NCBI GenBank assembly: GCA_964612925.1
Contig: CAZTFU010000003.1
Coordinates: 1 to 64,000 of the forward strand
Origin: Phil1 sp964612925
GTDB lineage: Bacteria; Bacillota; Clostridia; Christensenellales; CAG-138
Direction: 5' to 3'
Length of the DNA: 64,000 nucleotides
Part shown: positions 50,844 through 60,031 of the stretch, one piece after another
Layout: each line of letters begins with the position of its first letter
Numbering within the stretch: position 1 is the first letter of the stretch
The notes under the pieces: model-generated
The model's input: only the letters and a program-made list of their open reading frames with translations
Told to the model about the DNA's origin: nothing
Database searches by the model: none
Program-made: the position numbers and the translations under genes

Positions 50844-52940
50844 ATGCAAAGGATCTTTTCCATGGAACTGGCGGGTCGCACCATTACCGCCGAAACCGGC
50901 AAATATGCCGAGCAGGCCGGCGGCAGTGTGCTCATGCGCTGTGGTGATACGGCGGTGCTTGTGTGCGCAACCGTAGCCAAGGCTCCGCGTGACGGTGTGG
51001 ACTTTCTGCCGCTGAGCGTGGAATTTGAAGAGAAGATGTACTCCGTGGGTAAAATACCCGGCGGATATATCAAGAGAGAGGGTCGCCCCTCCGAAAAGGC
51101 GATACTTGCAAGCCGCCTGATAGACAGGCCGCTTCGTCCCCTGTTCCCCAAGGGATTTTACAATGACATTCAGGTGATTGCCACCGTGCTCAGCGTTGAG
51201 CAGGACATACAGCCCGAAATACTCGCAATGATTGGTTCAAGCGCGGCACTTGCTATAAGCGATGCGCCCTTTATGGGTCCCACGGGTGCGGTAAGCGTTG
51301 GCTACATAGACGGCGAATACATAATCAACCCCACTTGCGCTCAGCGTGAGAAGAGCAAACTGCACCTTACCGTTGCGGGCACCAAGGATGCCGTTATGAT
51401 GGTTGAAGCGGGTGCGGATGAGCTTAGTGAGGACGAAATGCTTCAGGCCATACTGTTCGCCCACGGCTACATAAAGGAAATCGTTGCCTTTATCGAGAAT
51501 ATGCAGGCGGAAGTCGGCAAGCCCAAAATAGAAGTAAACATCTATCAGCCCGATGAGGAATTCACCGCACTTGTGCGTGAATACGCATTTGACAAGGTAG
51601 AATGGAGCCTTGACACATTCGAACGCAAGGAGCGTGAGGAGCGCAGTGCTCAGGTCAAGCAGGAAGTTACCGAGCATTTCCTTGAGATAAACCCCGACTG
51701 TGCAAAGGATGTTGACGCAATACTCTACAACATCACCAAGGAAATAGTGCGTGACAAGATAATCAACCGCGGTATCCGTCCCGATGGTCGCAGCATGGAA
51801 CAGATTCGTCCCATCTGGTGTGAAACGAGCCTTCTGCCCCGCGCACACGGCAGTGCCGTATTCACCCGCGGCCAAACTCAGGTCATGACCGTTGTCACCC
51901 TCGGCTCCCTTGAAGAAGCGCAGATGCTTGACGGCATAAGCGATGAAACGGGCAAGCGTTATATGCACCAGTACAATATGCCGCCCTACAGCGTTGGCGA
52001 AACTCGCCCCGTGCGTAGCCCCGGCAGGCGTGAGATAGGTCACGGCGCACTTGCCGAGCGTGCTCTTCTGCCCATGATTCCTTCCGAGGAGGAATTCCCC
52101 TATGCGCTCAGGTTAGTGAGTGAGGTTATAAGCTCCAACGGCTCCACCTCACAGGCCTCAATCTGCGCAAGCACCCTTTCCCTTATGGATGCGGGCGTGC
52201 CCATCAAGAAGCCCGTAGCGGGCGTTGCAATGGGCCTTATAAAGGATCCCTCAAACGGTAACATCGCCGTTATGACGGATATTCAGGGTCTTGAGGACTT
52301 CCTTGGCGACATGGACTTCAAGGTTGCGGGCACCAAGGATGGTATCACCGCAATACAGATGGATATAAAGATAAAGGGTATAGATGAAGAGATACTTACC
52401 CGCGCACTGGCACAGGCTCGCCGCGGAAGGCTGTTCATACTGGACAAGATGCTTGAAACCCTTGCCGCACCGCGTGAGGAGCTTTCACCCTATGCGCCGC
52501 GCGTGTTGCAGTTCAGCATACATCCCGACAAGATACGCGAAGTCATAGGCTCAGGCGGCAAGACCATCAATAAGATAATTGCCGACACGGGCGTTAAAAT
52601 CGACATAACCGATGACGGCCGCGTGTTCATCCTCTCCCCCGACCAGCAGGCATCCGCCGCCGCAAAGCGGATGATAGACACCATAGTTAAGGATATCGAA
52701 GTGGGTGAAGTGTTCCTTGGCAAGGTGGTAAACATTCTGCCCATCGGCGCACAGGTGGAACTTAAGCCCGGCAAGAAGGGTCTTGTCCACATAAGCAAGC
52801 TTGCCAACAGGCGCGTTGAAAGGGTTGAGGATGTTGTAAGCGTAGGCGACGAGATACTCGTCCGCGTAATAGACATCAAGCCCGACGGAAAGATAGACCT
52901 TACCCGCAAGGGTCTGTTGCCCGAGGATAAGCAGAACTAA
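50844..52940 (+). CDS. pnp: Polyribonucleotide nucleotidyltransferase (PNPase)
   Basis: 3'-5' phosphorolytic exoribonuclease of mRNA decay. The ATG at 50844 is chosen over one at 50802 because AAGGAG lies just before it and the family begins at MQRIFSMELAGR. About 698 residues: two RNase PH domains (first: FLPLSVEFEEKMYSVGKIPGG; second: ARGSAVFTRGQ-like HGSAVFTRGQTQVMTVVTLG), KH domain (REVIGSGGKTINKI) and S1 domain (GKVVNILPIGAQVELKPGKKG). rpsO, a frequent neighbour, is not adjacent. Confidence 0.98.
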   Translation: MQRIFSMELAGRTITAETGKYAEQAGGSVLMRCGDTAVLVCATVAKAPRDGVDFLPLSVEFEEKMYSVGKIPGGYIKREGRPSEKAILASRLIDRPLRPLFPKGFYNDIQVIATVLSVEQDIQPEILAMIGSSAALAISDAPFMGPTGAVSVGYIDGEYIINPTCAQREKSKLHLTVAGTKDAVMMVEAGADELSEDEMLQAILFAHGYIKEIVAFIENMQAEVGKPKIEVNIYQPDEEFTALVREYAFDKVEWSLDTFERKEREERSAQVKQEVTEHFLEINPDCAKDVDAILYNITKEIVRDKIINRGIRPDGRSMEQIRPIWCETSLLPRAHGSAVFTRGQTQVMTVVTLGSLEEAQMLDGISDETGKRYMHQYNMPPYSVGETRPVRSPGRREIGHGALAERALLPMIPSEEEFPYALRLVSEVISSNGSTSQASICASTLSLMDAGVPIKKPVAGVAMGLIKDPSNGNIAVMTDIQGLEDFLGDMDFKVAGTKDGITAIQMDIKIKGIDEEILTRALAQARRGRLFILDKMLETLAAPREELSPYAPRVLQFSIHPDKIREVIGSGGKTINKIIADTGVKIDITDDGRVFILSPDQQASAAAKRMIDTIVKDIEVGEVFLGKVVNILPIGAQVELKPGKKGLVHISKLANRRVERVEDVVSVGDEILVRVIDIKPDGKIDLTRKGLLPEDKQN

Positions 52941-53007
52941 CTGAAATAAAGAGTTTCGAAGAAGTGGCAAGTTGTGCCTTAACAACCCCGCTTTTTCCAA
53001 CAGCACA

Positions 53008-53036
53008 CAAAAAGGCGGTCAAACGACCGCCTTATT
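53008..53036. terminator. Terminator between pnp and the lipoprotein operon
   Basis: AAGGCGGTC-AAAC-GACCGCCTT; the flanking A run gives a T run on the minus strand, and the plus strand is AT-rich after the stem. Confidence 0.6.
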
Positions 53037-53054
53037 ACATCTCGCTAAAAAAGC

Positions 53055-53160
53055 GGGGATGTTAAGGGGCGGCAGCCCCTTAATTTAATTCCGGCTTTGA
53101 CGACATGTGCGTCAAAACGGATGAAAACCTGTAGGTTTTCGTTCTTTGCGCCTTTTGCCG
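53055..53160. repeat. Short hairpin row before the lipoprotein operon end
   Basis: TTAAGGGGC-GGCA-GCCCCTTAA, TTGACG-ACATGTG-CGTCAA and GAAAACC-TGTA-GGTTTTC follow each other with short gaps. Similar in style to 36895-37050 and 43261-43466. Confidence 0.55.
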
Positions 53161-53189
53161 CCCGCGAACGAATGTGAGAGGCAAAAGAG

Positions 53190-53228
53190 CGGAAAAACTC
53201 GAATAAGTGGCAAGCCGCCACTTATTCG
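53190..53228 (-). terminator. Terminator of the 53-56 kb lipoprotein/permease operon
   Basis: Minus strand: CGAATAAGTGGC and GCCACTTATTCG form a 12-bp stem around GGCTT, then AGTTTTTCC; 14 nt after the lipoprotein stop. Confidence 0.8.
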
Positions 53229-53241
53229 ACACTTTGTGCCG

Positions 53242-54057
53242 TCAATGCGTGGATGCGCATTGAATATATGTGTATACCGCCCAGTCGCCGTCCATACCCT
53301 GAAACTCATAGTCCGCTCTATTGTTTGAAAGAAAGCCGTATCTGTTGTTTTCCAAAACAATATAGTCGAGCGGGTCGCCCTCAAGCGAATTATGCACCTT
53401 GAATGTATACTTCGCATCCGTCTTTTGAGGATTCTTTGTGCAGGGTATATCCTCAACAAGCTGTATTTTCTTGTGGGCATCCGGGCATTTTGCCTCACTT
53501 TCATAGGTGACCAAGCCGTCCTCCTCCGACACAAGGGTACATGTGTTCAAATAATCCAACGTCTGTGCGGTTTCAACGGTTGTGGTATAATAATTTACGG
53601 TATCCTCACGGTCGGGGTTTACAGAGCAGGGGACATGCACCTCTTTTCTTCTTACATGATCGCAGTCGGTCTTGCTGTATGTTACCGTGTCCCCCTCGAC
53701 CGATTCAACTATCCAAGCGGGGTCGGGGGATTCGGTGGGCGAGTTCACCTTCCACGTTTCCTTCATGTCAAGTGCGGTCGCATCTATGGTGCACCTTACG
53801 CGCTCCCTTTTTATGTCATACCTTTCGCCGTCTTGCGGTTCGGGTGTAGGCGTGGGAACTATCGTTGCGGTGGGCGCAACCGTCGGCGTAGGCTTTGCGG
53901 TGGGCGTAGGCTCCGCAGTTGGCTCCGCCGTGACCTCCGACACGGGCTCCGACGCGCTCGGCTCAACCTCGGGCGATACCGCGTGGGGCGCACACGATAC
54001 GAGCATAAGCACCATCATTAAGCATATAGATAAAGCAAGTGTTTTTGTGGCTTTCAT
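53242..54057 (-). CDS. Lipoprotein with three Cys-Trp-Cys-His modules
   Basis: 271 residues. Signal peptide with LVSC (Cys22), then a long Pro/Thr/Glu linker with repeats of TAEPTPTAKPTPTVAPT type, then module 1 (RVRCTIDATALDMKETW, NSPTESPDPAW, VEGDTVTYSKTDCDH), module 2 (VPCSVNP...EEDGLVTYESEAKCPDAH) and a divergent module 3 (IPCTKNP...MDGDWAVYTYIQCASTH). Module 1 is nearly identical to that of 35735-36517. Last gene of its operon, after the permease at 54112. No known family recognised. Confidence 0.8.
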   Translation of the reverse strand: MKATKTLALSICLMMVLMLVSCAPHAVSPEVEPSASEPVSEVTAEPTAEPTPTAKPTPTVAPTATIVPTPTPEPQDGERYDIKRERVRCTIDATALDMKETWKVNSPTESPDPAWIVESVEGDTVTYSKTDCDHVRRKEVHVPCSVNPDREDTVNYYTTTVETAQTLDYLNTCTLVSEEDGLVTYESEAKCPDAHKKIQLVEDIPCTKNPQKTDAKYTFKVHNSLEGDPLDYIVLENNRYGFLSNNRADYEFQGMDGDWAVYTYIQCASTH

Positions 54058-54111
54058 TGTTTCCCTCCTGTGGTTTTATGTTGTAAAAGCGGCTTTCGGC
54101 GCTCATGCGGC

Positions 54112-56235
54112 CTACTCACCCGTCCTCGGCAGCAGCTCACGCGGCTCGCGGCCGATATAGCGCAGTACAAAGGCAATTGCGCTGAGCATAAACAATCCTG
54201 CCGCTAAAGCAAATGCGGCCGTGCTCACGGTTTTTTCGGCTCCTACGGTGATTTCCATATGAACCTCGTTGCCGCCGATTATATATGCGCTGAATGCAAG
54301 GAATTCTTCGGGTGTGGCGTTGCTTTCCGTCATTATTTCCTCGCCGACATCCTCCGTCAGCATATGACCCGTTATGCTACCCGCAGCGGCTCCCACGAGC
54401 ACTATCAGTAAGGCACTGAGCAGTACCGCCGCAAAGCATTGCGCCTTACTGCACCCAAGAAGGCGCATCGTGCCGACACACTGCTTCTGCGAATTTGCGT
54501 AGAAGAAGGCTATCATTATGGTAGCTATCACAAGCAGTGCGCTTGAAAGTATCAGAAGAAGCTCCGCCGTGCCGCTGAGCGTTTCAAGGCTCGGCTGTAT
54601 GCGGGAATATCCCTGATCGTAGAAGGTAATCTTAACATCGTAATCGTCGCGGTCGAAAATGCCCGTTTCTTCCGCACTTTCAAGGAAGTCATTCACCTTG
54701 CCGTTCTCGATCCAAAGCGTAAGCAGTGACCCGCTCACCTGCCGCGTTTCCTCCGCGGGTGCGTTTTCAAGCGATTTCTCGGGAACGTATATCGTGTTCC
54801 ACGGCACGCTTGCGGCGGCGTATGAAATTTCCGTATTGCCCACCAACGGTTTCACATCGAATATGCCGACAATTTCATACTCCCCGCCGTCAAAGAATTG
54901 GTCTCTTTCCGTATATCTGTACAGCGGCGCAAGCGTTGTGTCGTTGCCATTCGTTTTGGTAAAATAATCATATTCGTAAAAGTCAAAGCTTATCTTGTCG
55001 CCCAAACTCCAGCCCTGCTTTTGTGCAAGCTCCGCACTTACAATGCAAACATCGGCTCCCGATGCAAACTCCTCATCCGTAATGTTTCGTCCCTCGCGCA
55101 TATAAATGTTGCCCATGTGGAACGCGGGCACACCCATCATGTCATCAAGCGCAACAACGCCGAAGGAACGCGCGTTTATATGGTATGCGTAGCTTATCTG
55201 CTCATATTTTGCTTTAAGCTCGGGGTCGGATTGCACATAATCAAACCTTACCAGCCAAAACGGGTTATCTTCGCTCCATCTTTGGTATCGCGTCTCTTCA
55301 CCCAGTGCCGTAGCCCTATTGGAGTAAACAAAATAGAGCTCATTAAACAGATAATCGTGATAAAAAGAAAGAGGTGCCCCCTTATATTTTCCGTCGGATG
55401 CGATATAAGAGTTGAAGTTATTTTCATATATTCTGTATAACCTATGTGCGGCGTTCTTAAGTACCCCTATATACTCAACGCCGGGTTCAAGTCCCGCATA
55501 ACCCTCTTCAAAATTAAAATTTATCGATTCAATCTCATCCGCATACTTTTCATACATATGTTTAAGGCGTTCTTCATTGTTCCACCCATAACCATATAGT
55601 TCTATGTTAATGCATTGTATTCTGTCTTCATATGTAAAGCAGTCCGTTGCCGATTCCAAAACGTCAAGCAGAATATCTGTTCGTTTTTCGTTCGTTTGGT
55701 AATCAAAATACCCGATTTCGGATATTATTTGATCCATGTCCAGTATTCTAAAATTTCCGTTATCGTCGGTATAAAGTGTAATTTTATTAAATTCCGCATC
55801 CCTGCCGCTGTTATCCTCTTCATTTATGCGAAAACGAATAACATCATCTTCAAATGCGGGATAATCTTCATCTCTGTCAAGTCTTATATTTTCTTCGCTG
55901 TATGCACCGTAGGTTGCCCGAAGATCGTATTTTATAACGTTTGCCGCCGTGGTCAGGGGATAAAAATCATAACCGTTTACCGTAAGTGTATGATAGCCGA
56001 TGTAATTTTCGGAAAGGATATCGTCCGTCAGATTGCCGTATTCGTCAGTCTCCGCATACAGCTCCACAACGCCTATTGTTGTATATGTTTCCTCTGCACG
56101 TTGCAAATTGTTTATGCTGTTTACATAAAGGTTCAGGCTGGTACAAAAAAACGCCGTCAGCAGCGCAAGAATCAATATATACAGCACTATTCGCCCGCTT
56201 TTGCGAAACATCTGCCTGAAATGCATGGATAGCAT
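54112..56235 (-). CDS. Large FtsX-like permease, no ATPase partner
   Basis: 707 residues, the closest relative of 33568-35661: near-identical N-terminal helix region (MLSMHFRQMFRKSGRIVLYI), an external domain of ~500 residues that differs mainly in its first half, and the same three-helix FtsX core and PRELLPRTGE end. A phrase shared by all copies (VPAFHMGNIYMREGR) lies in the external domain. AAGGAGG precedes the start. It is flanked by a Cys-rich secreted protein gene upstream and a module lipoprotein gene downstream. Confidence 0.8.
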   Translation of the reverse strand: MLSMHFRQMFRKSGRIVLYILILALLTAFFCTSLNLYVNSINNLQRAEETYTTIGVVELYAETDEYGNLTDDILSENYIGYHTLTVNGYDFYPLTTAANVIKYDLRATYGAYSEENIRLDRDEDYPAFEDDVIRFRINEEDNSGRDAEFNKITLYTDDNGNFRILDMDQIISEIGYFDYQTNEKRTDILLDVLESATDCFTYEDRIQCINIELYGYGWNNEERLKHMYEKYADEIESINFNFEEGYAGLEPGVEYIGVLKNAAHRLYRIYENNFNSYIASDGKYKGAPLSFYHDYLFNELYFVYSNRATALGEETRYQRWSEDNPFWLVRFDYVQSDPELKAKYEQISYAYHINARSFGVVALDDMMGVPAFHMGNIYMREGRNITDEEFASGADVCIVSAELAQKQGWSLGDKISFDFYEYDYFTKTNGNDTTLAPLYRYTERDQFFDGGEYEIVGIFDVKPLVGNTEISYAAASVPWNTIYVPEKSLENAPAEETRQVSGSLLTLWIENGKVNDFLESAEETGIFDRDDYDVKITFYDQGYSRIQPSLETLSGTAELLLILSSALLVIATIMIAFFYANSQKQCVGTMRLLGCSKAQCFAAVLLSALLIVLVGAAAGSITGHMLTEDVGEEIMTESNATPEEFLAFSAYIIGGNEVHMEITVGAEKTVSTAAFALAAGLFMLSAIAFVLRYIGREPRELLPRTGE

Positions 56236-56283
56236 TGTATTTCCCTCCTTTATTATATTGGTTAAGTAAATAAGTAAAAGGTA

Positions 56284-56314
56284 AAGCGGGGAAGAGTAGT
56301 TTCCTCCCCCGCTT
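56284..56314 (-). other. GC-rich hairpin after the 105-residue protein gene
   Basis: AAGCGGGG and CCCCGCTT pair just after the stop at 56326; no T run follows. Comparable hairpins follow the two 101-residue protein genes. Confidence 0.5.
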
Positions 56315-56325
56315 ATTACTGTCCG

Positions 56326-56643
56326 TTAATTACCGCCGTTATGGCAGTCCCATACTTCTTTAGTGCCTATTACAGAAGAATATCCATAACCGCAATCAGG
56401 GCACTGCCATGTCCTTACGACATTGTATACATACACCCAATCCTCCGAATCGCCAAGTGGAGTGCCATTCTTTCCATGTATGCATGTTGTTTTATAGGAA
56501 TACACAAATACATCCGAATCGCCAACAAGCCTCATGGTCCCGCCGCAGTCGCACTTTTCCGCGCGTGCCGCGGCAATTGCCACAAATGCAAGTAGCACCA
56601 TAACAGCAGCTAAAACGATTGCAATTCTCTTTTTCATGTTCAA
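56326..56643 (-). CDS. Small Cys-rich secreted protein
   Basis: 105 residues: signal peptide (MNMKKRIAIVLAAVMVLLAFVAIAAARA), then CDCGGTM and a zinc-ribbon-like CPDCGYG with a final DCHNGG. The middle, with Cys..W.Y, resembles a shortened form of the lipoprotein module. AGGAGG upstream. Has its own promoter at 56803. A distant relative of the 101-residue proteins at 60513 and 61570. Function unknown. Confidence 0.75.
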   Translation of the reverse strand: MNMKKRIAIVLAAVMVLLAFVAIAAARAEKCDCGGTMRLVGDSDVFVYSYKTTCIHGKNGTPLGDSEDWVYVYNVVRTWQCPDCGYGYSSVIGTKEVWDCHNGGN

Positions 56644-56802
56644 ATTCCTCCTTAAATAGTATAGTTGTCAGTTCTTCCGCGATAAATCGCAGATGTTCCT
56701 CCCCACTACGGCGAGCATATCTGCTCGGTCTATTTTGAGGTTATCCGACTTGCGTCGGTGCGACGTTAAGACCATACCGTATGTTGGTATTTCCTTGGGT
56801 AA

Positions 56803-56831
56803 AGATTACCATACTCAAAGCATGTTGTCAA
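56803..56831 (-). promoter_or_regulatory. Promoter of the 56.6-53.2 kb operon
   Basis: Minus strand TTGACA (56826-56831), 17 nt, TAATCT (56803-56808). The leader to 56643 is ~150 nt and contains small inverted repeats (CATACCGTATG; GAGCATATCTGCTC) that could be regulatory. Confidence 0.65.
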
Positions 56832-56860
56832 TGGGTTTTTCACACGCCACAGGGGAGTTT

Positions 56861-58939
56861 CTACTCCCCTGCCCGTGGCAACAATTCGCGCGGTTCTTTA
56901 CGGAGATACCCCACTACGCGGAATATCACGCCGCCCAAGAACAGCACAAGTGCCACTCCGCCTGCGATAAGCGTTACGTTCAGCGTGGCCTCAAGTGCAA
57001 ACTCCATCTCTACATTTGATGTGTCGGTAAGGTATGCGCTGAATCCGCGGTATTCCTCGGGCGTGGTGTCGGCATTCGAAACTATGTTCTCTGCCACCTG
57101 CTGTGTAAGAGTATGACCTGCATATGCACCGATTCCCGTGCCGAGCAATGCTATTATTATTGCTCCGAGCATTACGGCGATAAAGCTCCTTATTTTGCTA
57201 TTACCGAGCAATCTCATTGTGCCGATGCTCTGCTTATTCGCCTGTGCATAGAAGAATGAAAGCAGCAGTGCCGCAATTACAAGCAGTGCGCCCGACAGCA
57301 GCAACAACAGCTCCGCAGTGCCGCTGAGTGCTTCAAGGCTTGGCTGTATGCGCGAATAGCCCTGATCGTAGAATGTAAATTTGGCTTCATAATCGCCTTC
57401 TTTGCGGCCTGTGATGCCGTTTTCCTCCATATACTCGAGGAAGGGCTCTATCTTGCCGTTTTCAAGCCACAGCGTCATAAGTGCGCCCGTGACCTGCCTA
57501 TCTTCCTCCGCAGGGGCGTTGGGCACGGATGCGGCAGGGATGTATATCGTGTTCCACGGCACGCTGAGTGTGGAAAGCGCAACTTCCGAATTGCCTGTTA
57601 CGGGTCTCACCTTATAAATGCCGACTATTTCATATTCGCCGCTGTCAAAGAAGTTGTCAAGCTCCTCGTGGGTGTAATAGGGCGTGAGCGTGTTGGATTC
57701 AAGCGTTCCGTTTATGAAATAATCAAACTCGTAAAAGTCGAAATTTACCTTATCGCCAATCTCCCAACCCTGTGCGGCGGCAAGCTGTGAGTTTATCATG
57801 CATACCTTTGCACCGTTTTCATACTCCTCCTCGGTTATCATTCGGCCGTCATGTACATACATATGGCCCATGTGGAACGCGGGCACGCCGCTCATATCGT
57901 TTGTCGCCATTACAGCGAACGAATGTGCGTTTATCTTGTATGCGTTGAATACCTGCTCATATTTTGCAAACAGCTCGGGATCAGCCTCAATGTCGGAATA
58001 TCTGTGTATCGGGAAAAGCACGTCCGTTGCCTTTTCTCCGATTTTGGACCACCATTTAATTCTCTCTGCGGTTTCGCCTTCGCCCTGCGAATACCTGAAT
58101 GTCCAATTGGTGCTGAATACTTCCTCGTCACCTTGCACGTCATGTATGTTATATCTGCCGTTCGACGCCTTCTGTGTATCGTCACCGTTAAGCGAAACAT
58201 ATCCATATATTACATATTCCGTATTCGGCTCAATCACTATGGTATCATATACGCCGCCGCCGTTCAGCGTATCGAGTACCGTATCCACATCCTCGGAATA
58301 ATTTATGCCGTCGTATACACTTACCGTCAAAGACACGTTATTCGAATCATAATCGTATATGTCCGCAGCCGATTCTATAACATGCAAATTGTAGGATCTG
58401 TCGCTGAAATGCCCATCAGACCCACGCGCTTGATAATACAGAAAAATACGGTAGTTTCCATCGGGAACATATTTGGTATCAACCCAATCCTTATGCTCTT
58501 CCTTCTGCGTTTGTTCCTCGGGTACGATTTTGAAGCGTATAAAATCTTCCTTGAACAGACGTTCGGTTTTGTTTTTCATTGCGTAATTACCTTCGCTGTA
58601 TGCGCCGTAACGCGCGCGAAGATCATATTTTATAACGCTCGGAGCGTTTACTATGGGCGTAATATCATACCCCTTCACGGTAACGCTGTAGTAGCCCGCA
58701 TAATCATCCGCCGTAGTAATATCCTCCACAAGGTTGCCGAAGGAGTCAACGTCCGCATACAGCTCCATTACGGCAATAGTTGTGTAGGTATCCGCCGCAA
58801 GGCGAATGTTATGCTGACTGTTGTTGTACAGGTTCAGGCTCATGCAGAAAAATGCCGTAAGCAGTATCAGCACAAGCACATACAGCAACGTCCGCATGGG
58901 TTTACGTATCATTTGCTTCAAAAACATAACTACGTGCAT
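56861..58939 (-). CDS. Large FtsX-like permease, no ATPase partner
   Basis: 692 residues. N-terminal helix LLYVLVLILLTAFFCMSL, external domain ~480 residues with VPAFHMGHMYVHDGR, three C-terminal helices with FFYAQANKQSIGTMRLLGNSK, end PRELLPRAGE. Its last third is almost base-identical to the permease at the right edge (63.1-63.8 kb), while the rest differs. AAGGAGG precedes the ATG. It lies downstream of a row of small lipoprotein genes. Confidence 0.8.
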   Translation of the reverse strand: MHVVMFLKQMIRKPMRTLLYVLVLILLTAFFCMSLNLYNNSQHNIRLAADTYTTIAVMELYADVDSFGNLVEDITTADDYAGYYSVTVKGYDITPIVNAPSVIKYDLRARYGAYSEGNYAMKNKTERLFKEDFIRFKIVPEEQTQKEEHKDWVDTKYVPDGNYRIFLYYQARGSDGHFSDRSYNLHVIESAADIYDYDSNNVSLTVSVYDGINYSEDVDTVLDTLNGGGVYDTIVIEPNTEYVIYGYVSLNGDDTQKASNGRYNIHDVQGDEEVFSTNWTFRYSQGEGETAERIKWWSKIGEKATDVLFPIHRYSDIEADPELFAKYEQVFNAYKINAHSFAVMATNDMSGVPAFHMGHMYVHDGRMITEEEYENGAKVCMINSQLAAAQGWEIGDKVNFDFYEFDYFINGTLESNTLTPYYTHEELDNFFDSGEYEIVGIYKVRPVTGNSEVALSTLSVPWNTIYIPAASVPNAPAEEDRQVTGALMTLWLENGKIEPFLEYMEENGITGRKEGDYEAKFTFYDQGYSRIQPSLEALSGTAELLLLLSGALLVIAALLLSFFYAQANKQSIGTMRLLGNSKIRSFIAVMLGAIIIALLGTGIGAYAGHTLTQQVAENIVSNADTTPEEYRGFSAYLTDTSNVEMEFALEATLNVTLIAGGVALVLFLGGVIFRVVGYLRKEPRELLPRAGE

Positions 58940-58968
58940 ATTCTATCCTCCTTGTGTGGCGCACTTTT

Positions 58969-59088
58969 TTACATCAACAGGAAAGCACATTTTCCCGTTA
59001 TTCTCGTTTTATTTACAGGAAAGCCCGATATACAGGCAAAAAGGCCACAGTAAACACAGATTGAAAATTTTGTCACGTTTGTGTTCAT
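58969..59088 (-). CDS. Small 39-residue ORF before the permease
   Basis: ATG at 59088 with an excellent AGGAGGGTCGCT upstream. Product MNTNVTKFSICVYCGLFACI... has four Cys in 34 residues, an N-terminal half like a short signal sequence, and a basic C-terminal half. Its stop lies 30 nt before the permease start. It may be a leader peptide or the relic of another lipoprotein gene. Translation is suggested only by the ribosome site. Confidence 0.4.
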   Translation of the reverse strand: MNTNVTKFSICVYCGLFACISGFPVNKTRITGKCAFLLM

Positions 59089-59126
59089 AGCGACCCTCCT
59101 TTATTTCAATATATTGTATGTTCGCC

Positions 59127-59537
59127 TTAACCTTCCGGCGTCGGTGTTGCCTCAGCTACATCGTCTGCGGCTTCGAGGTCGGCAGTGCCCTCGGGTATGG
59201 GGGTTTCGTGGTTGCATGTTATCTTGCTGTATGTCACTGTGTCCCCGTCAACAGACTCTATTGTCCAACTCGGGTCAGGCGATTCCGTGGGCATATATAC
59301 CTTCCATATTTTCTTCATATCTTGTTTTGTACTATCTACCTGACATTGCACAAAGAATGCATCAATATCAAATTTATCACCGGGTTGTCTTGTTTTCTGA
59401 GTATTCGGCGTTATTGCGGGTCTTGGTCTTTCAGTCAACTCAGGCTCCTCTTCTATTGTCTGCGGCTTTGTGCAAGCTGAAAAGGCAAACGCAACTAACA
59501 GTACTATAAATAAGAAAAATCTAAGCTTAGATTTCAT
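59127..59537 (-). CDS. Single-module lipoprotein
   Basis: 136 residues. Lipobox FSAC (Cys22), short linker, then one module: QCQVDSTKQDMKKIW, MPTESPDPSW, TIESVDGDTVTYSKITCNH. The tail is ATPTPEG. Third of three tandem paralogues with near-identical signal peptides and 31-nt spacers. Probably duplicated recently. No known domain. Confidence 0.8.
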   Translation of the reverse strand: MKSKLRFFLFIVLLVAFAFSACTKPQTIEEEPELTERPRPAITPNTQKTRQPGDKFDIDAFFVQCQVDSTKQDMKKIWKVYMPTESPDPSWTIESVDGDTVTYSKITCNHETPIPEGTADLEAADDVAEATPTPEG

Positions 59538-59568
59538 GTGATTCCCTCCTATCTTCGCAATAAGTTCC

Positions 59569-60000
59569 TTACCCTTCGGGCGTCGGTGTTACTTCTGCGG
59601 GTTCCTCTGCACCATCTGTCTCGGCAACGCCCTCAGTCTCCTCGGGATGAAACGCATACGGGTCAGGGGTTTCGTGGTAACATGTTATCTTGCTGTAGAT
59701 AACAAGGCCATCCTCCTCGGATTCCACCGTCCAATTTGGGTCGGGTGATTCCGTGGGCATATAAATCTTCCATGTAATCTTAGTATCACGTGCTGTAGTA
59801 TCCACTTGACACTGCACCCATTCACAGTTATAGTCAAATGCTTCGTTTGGCGTCATTGTTTTTTTGGGGCTTGGGGTTATTTTCGGCCGTGAAGTGGGTG
59901 TTACGGTTGGTTCTGCCTCCTCAACGGGTTTCGCGCAGGCTGAAAAGACAAACGCAAGTACCAGTACTATAAATAATAAGAATCTAATTTTAGATTTCAT
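59569..60000 (-). CDS. Single-module lipoprotein
   Basis: 143 residues. Lipobox FSAC, linker PTVTPTSRPKITPSPKK, module with VQCQVDTTARDTKITW, MPTESPDPNW, TVESEEDGLVIYSKITCYH, and a longer acidic tail ending EVTPTPEG. Middle member of the tandem set. It differs from its neighbours mainly in the loop after W (EEDG for VDGD). Confidence 0.8.
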   Translation of the reverse strand: MKSKIRFLLFIVLVLAFVFSACAKPVEEAEPTVTPTSRPKITPSPKKTMTPNEAFDYNCEWVQCQVDTTARDTKITWKIYMPTESPDPNWTVESEEDGLVIYSKITCYHETPDPYAFHPEETEGVAETDGAEEPAEVTPTPEG

Positions 60001-60031
60001 ATGTTTCCCTCCTATCTTCGCAAGAAGCTCC

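Noticed and set aside
57851..59053. 400-codon plus-strand frame opposite a permease
   Set aside because: Antisense to a permease with conserved paralogues; no ribosome site.
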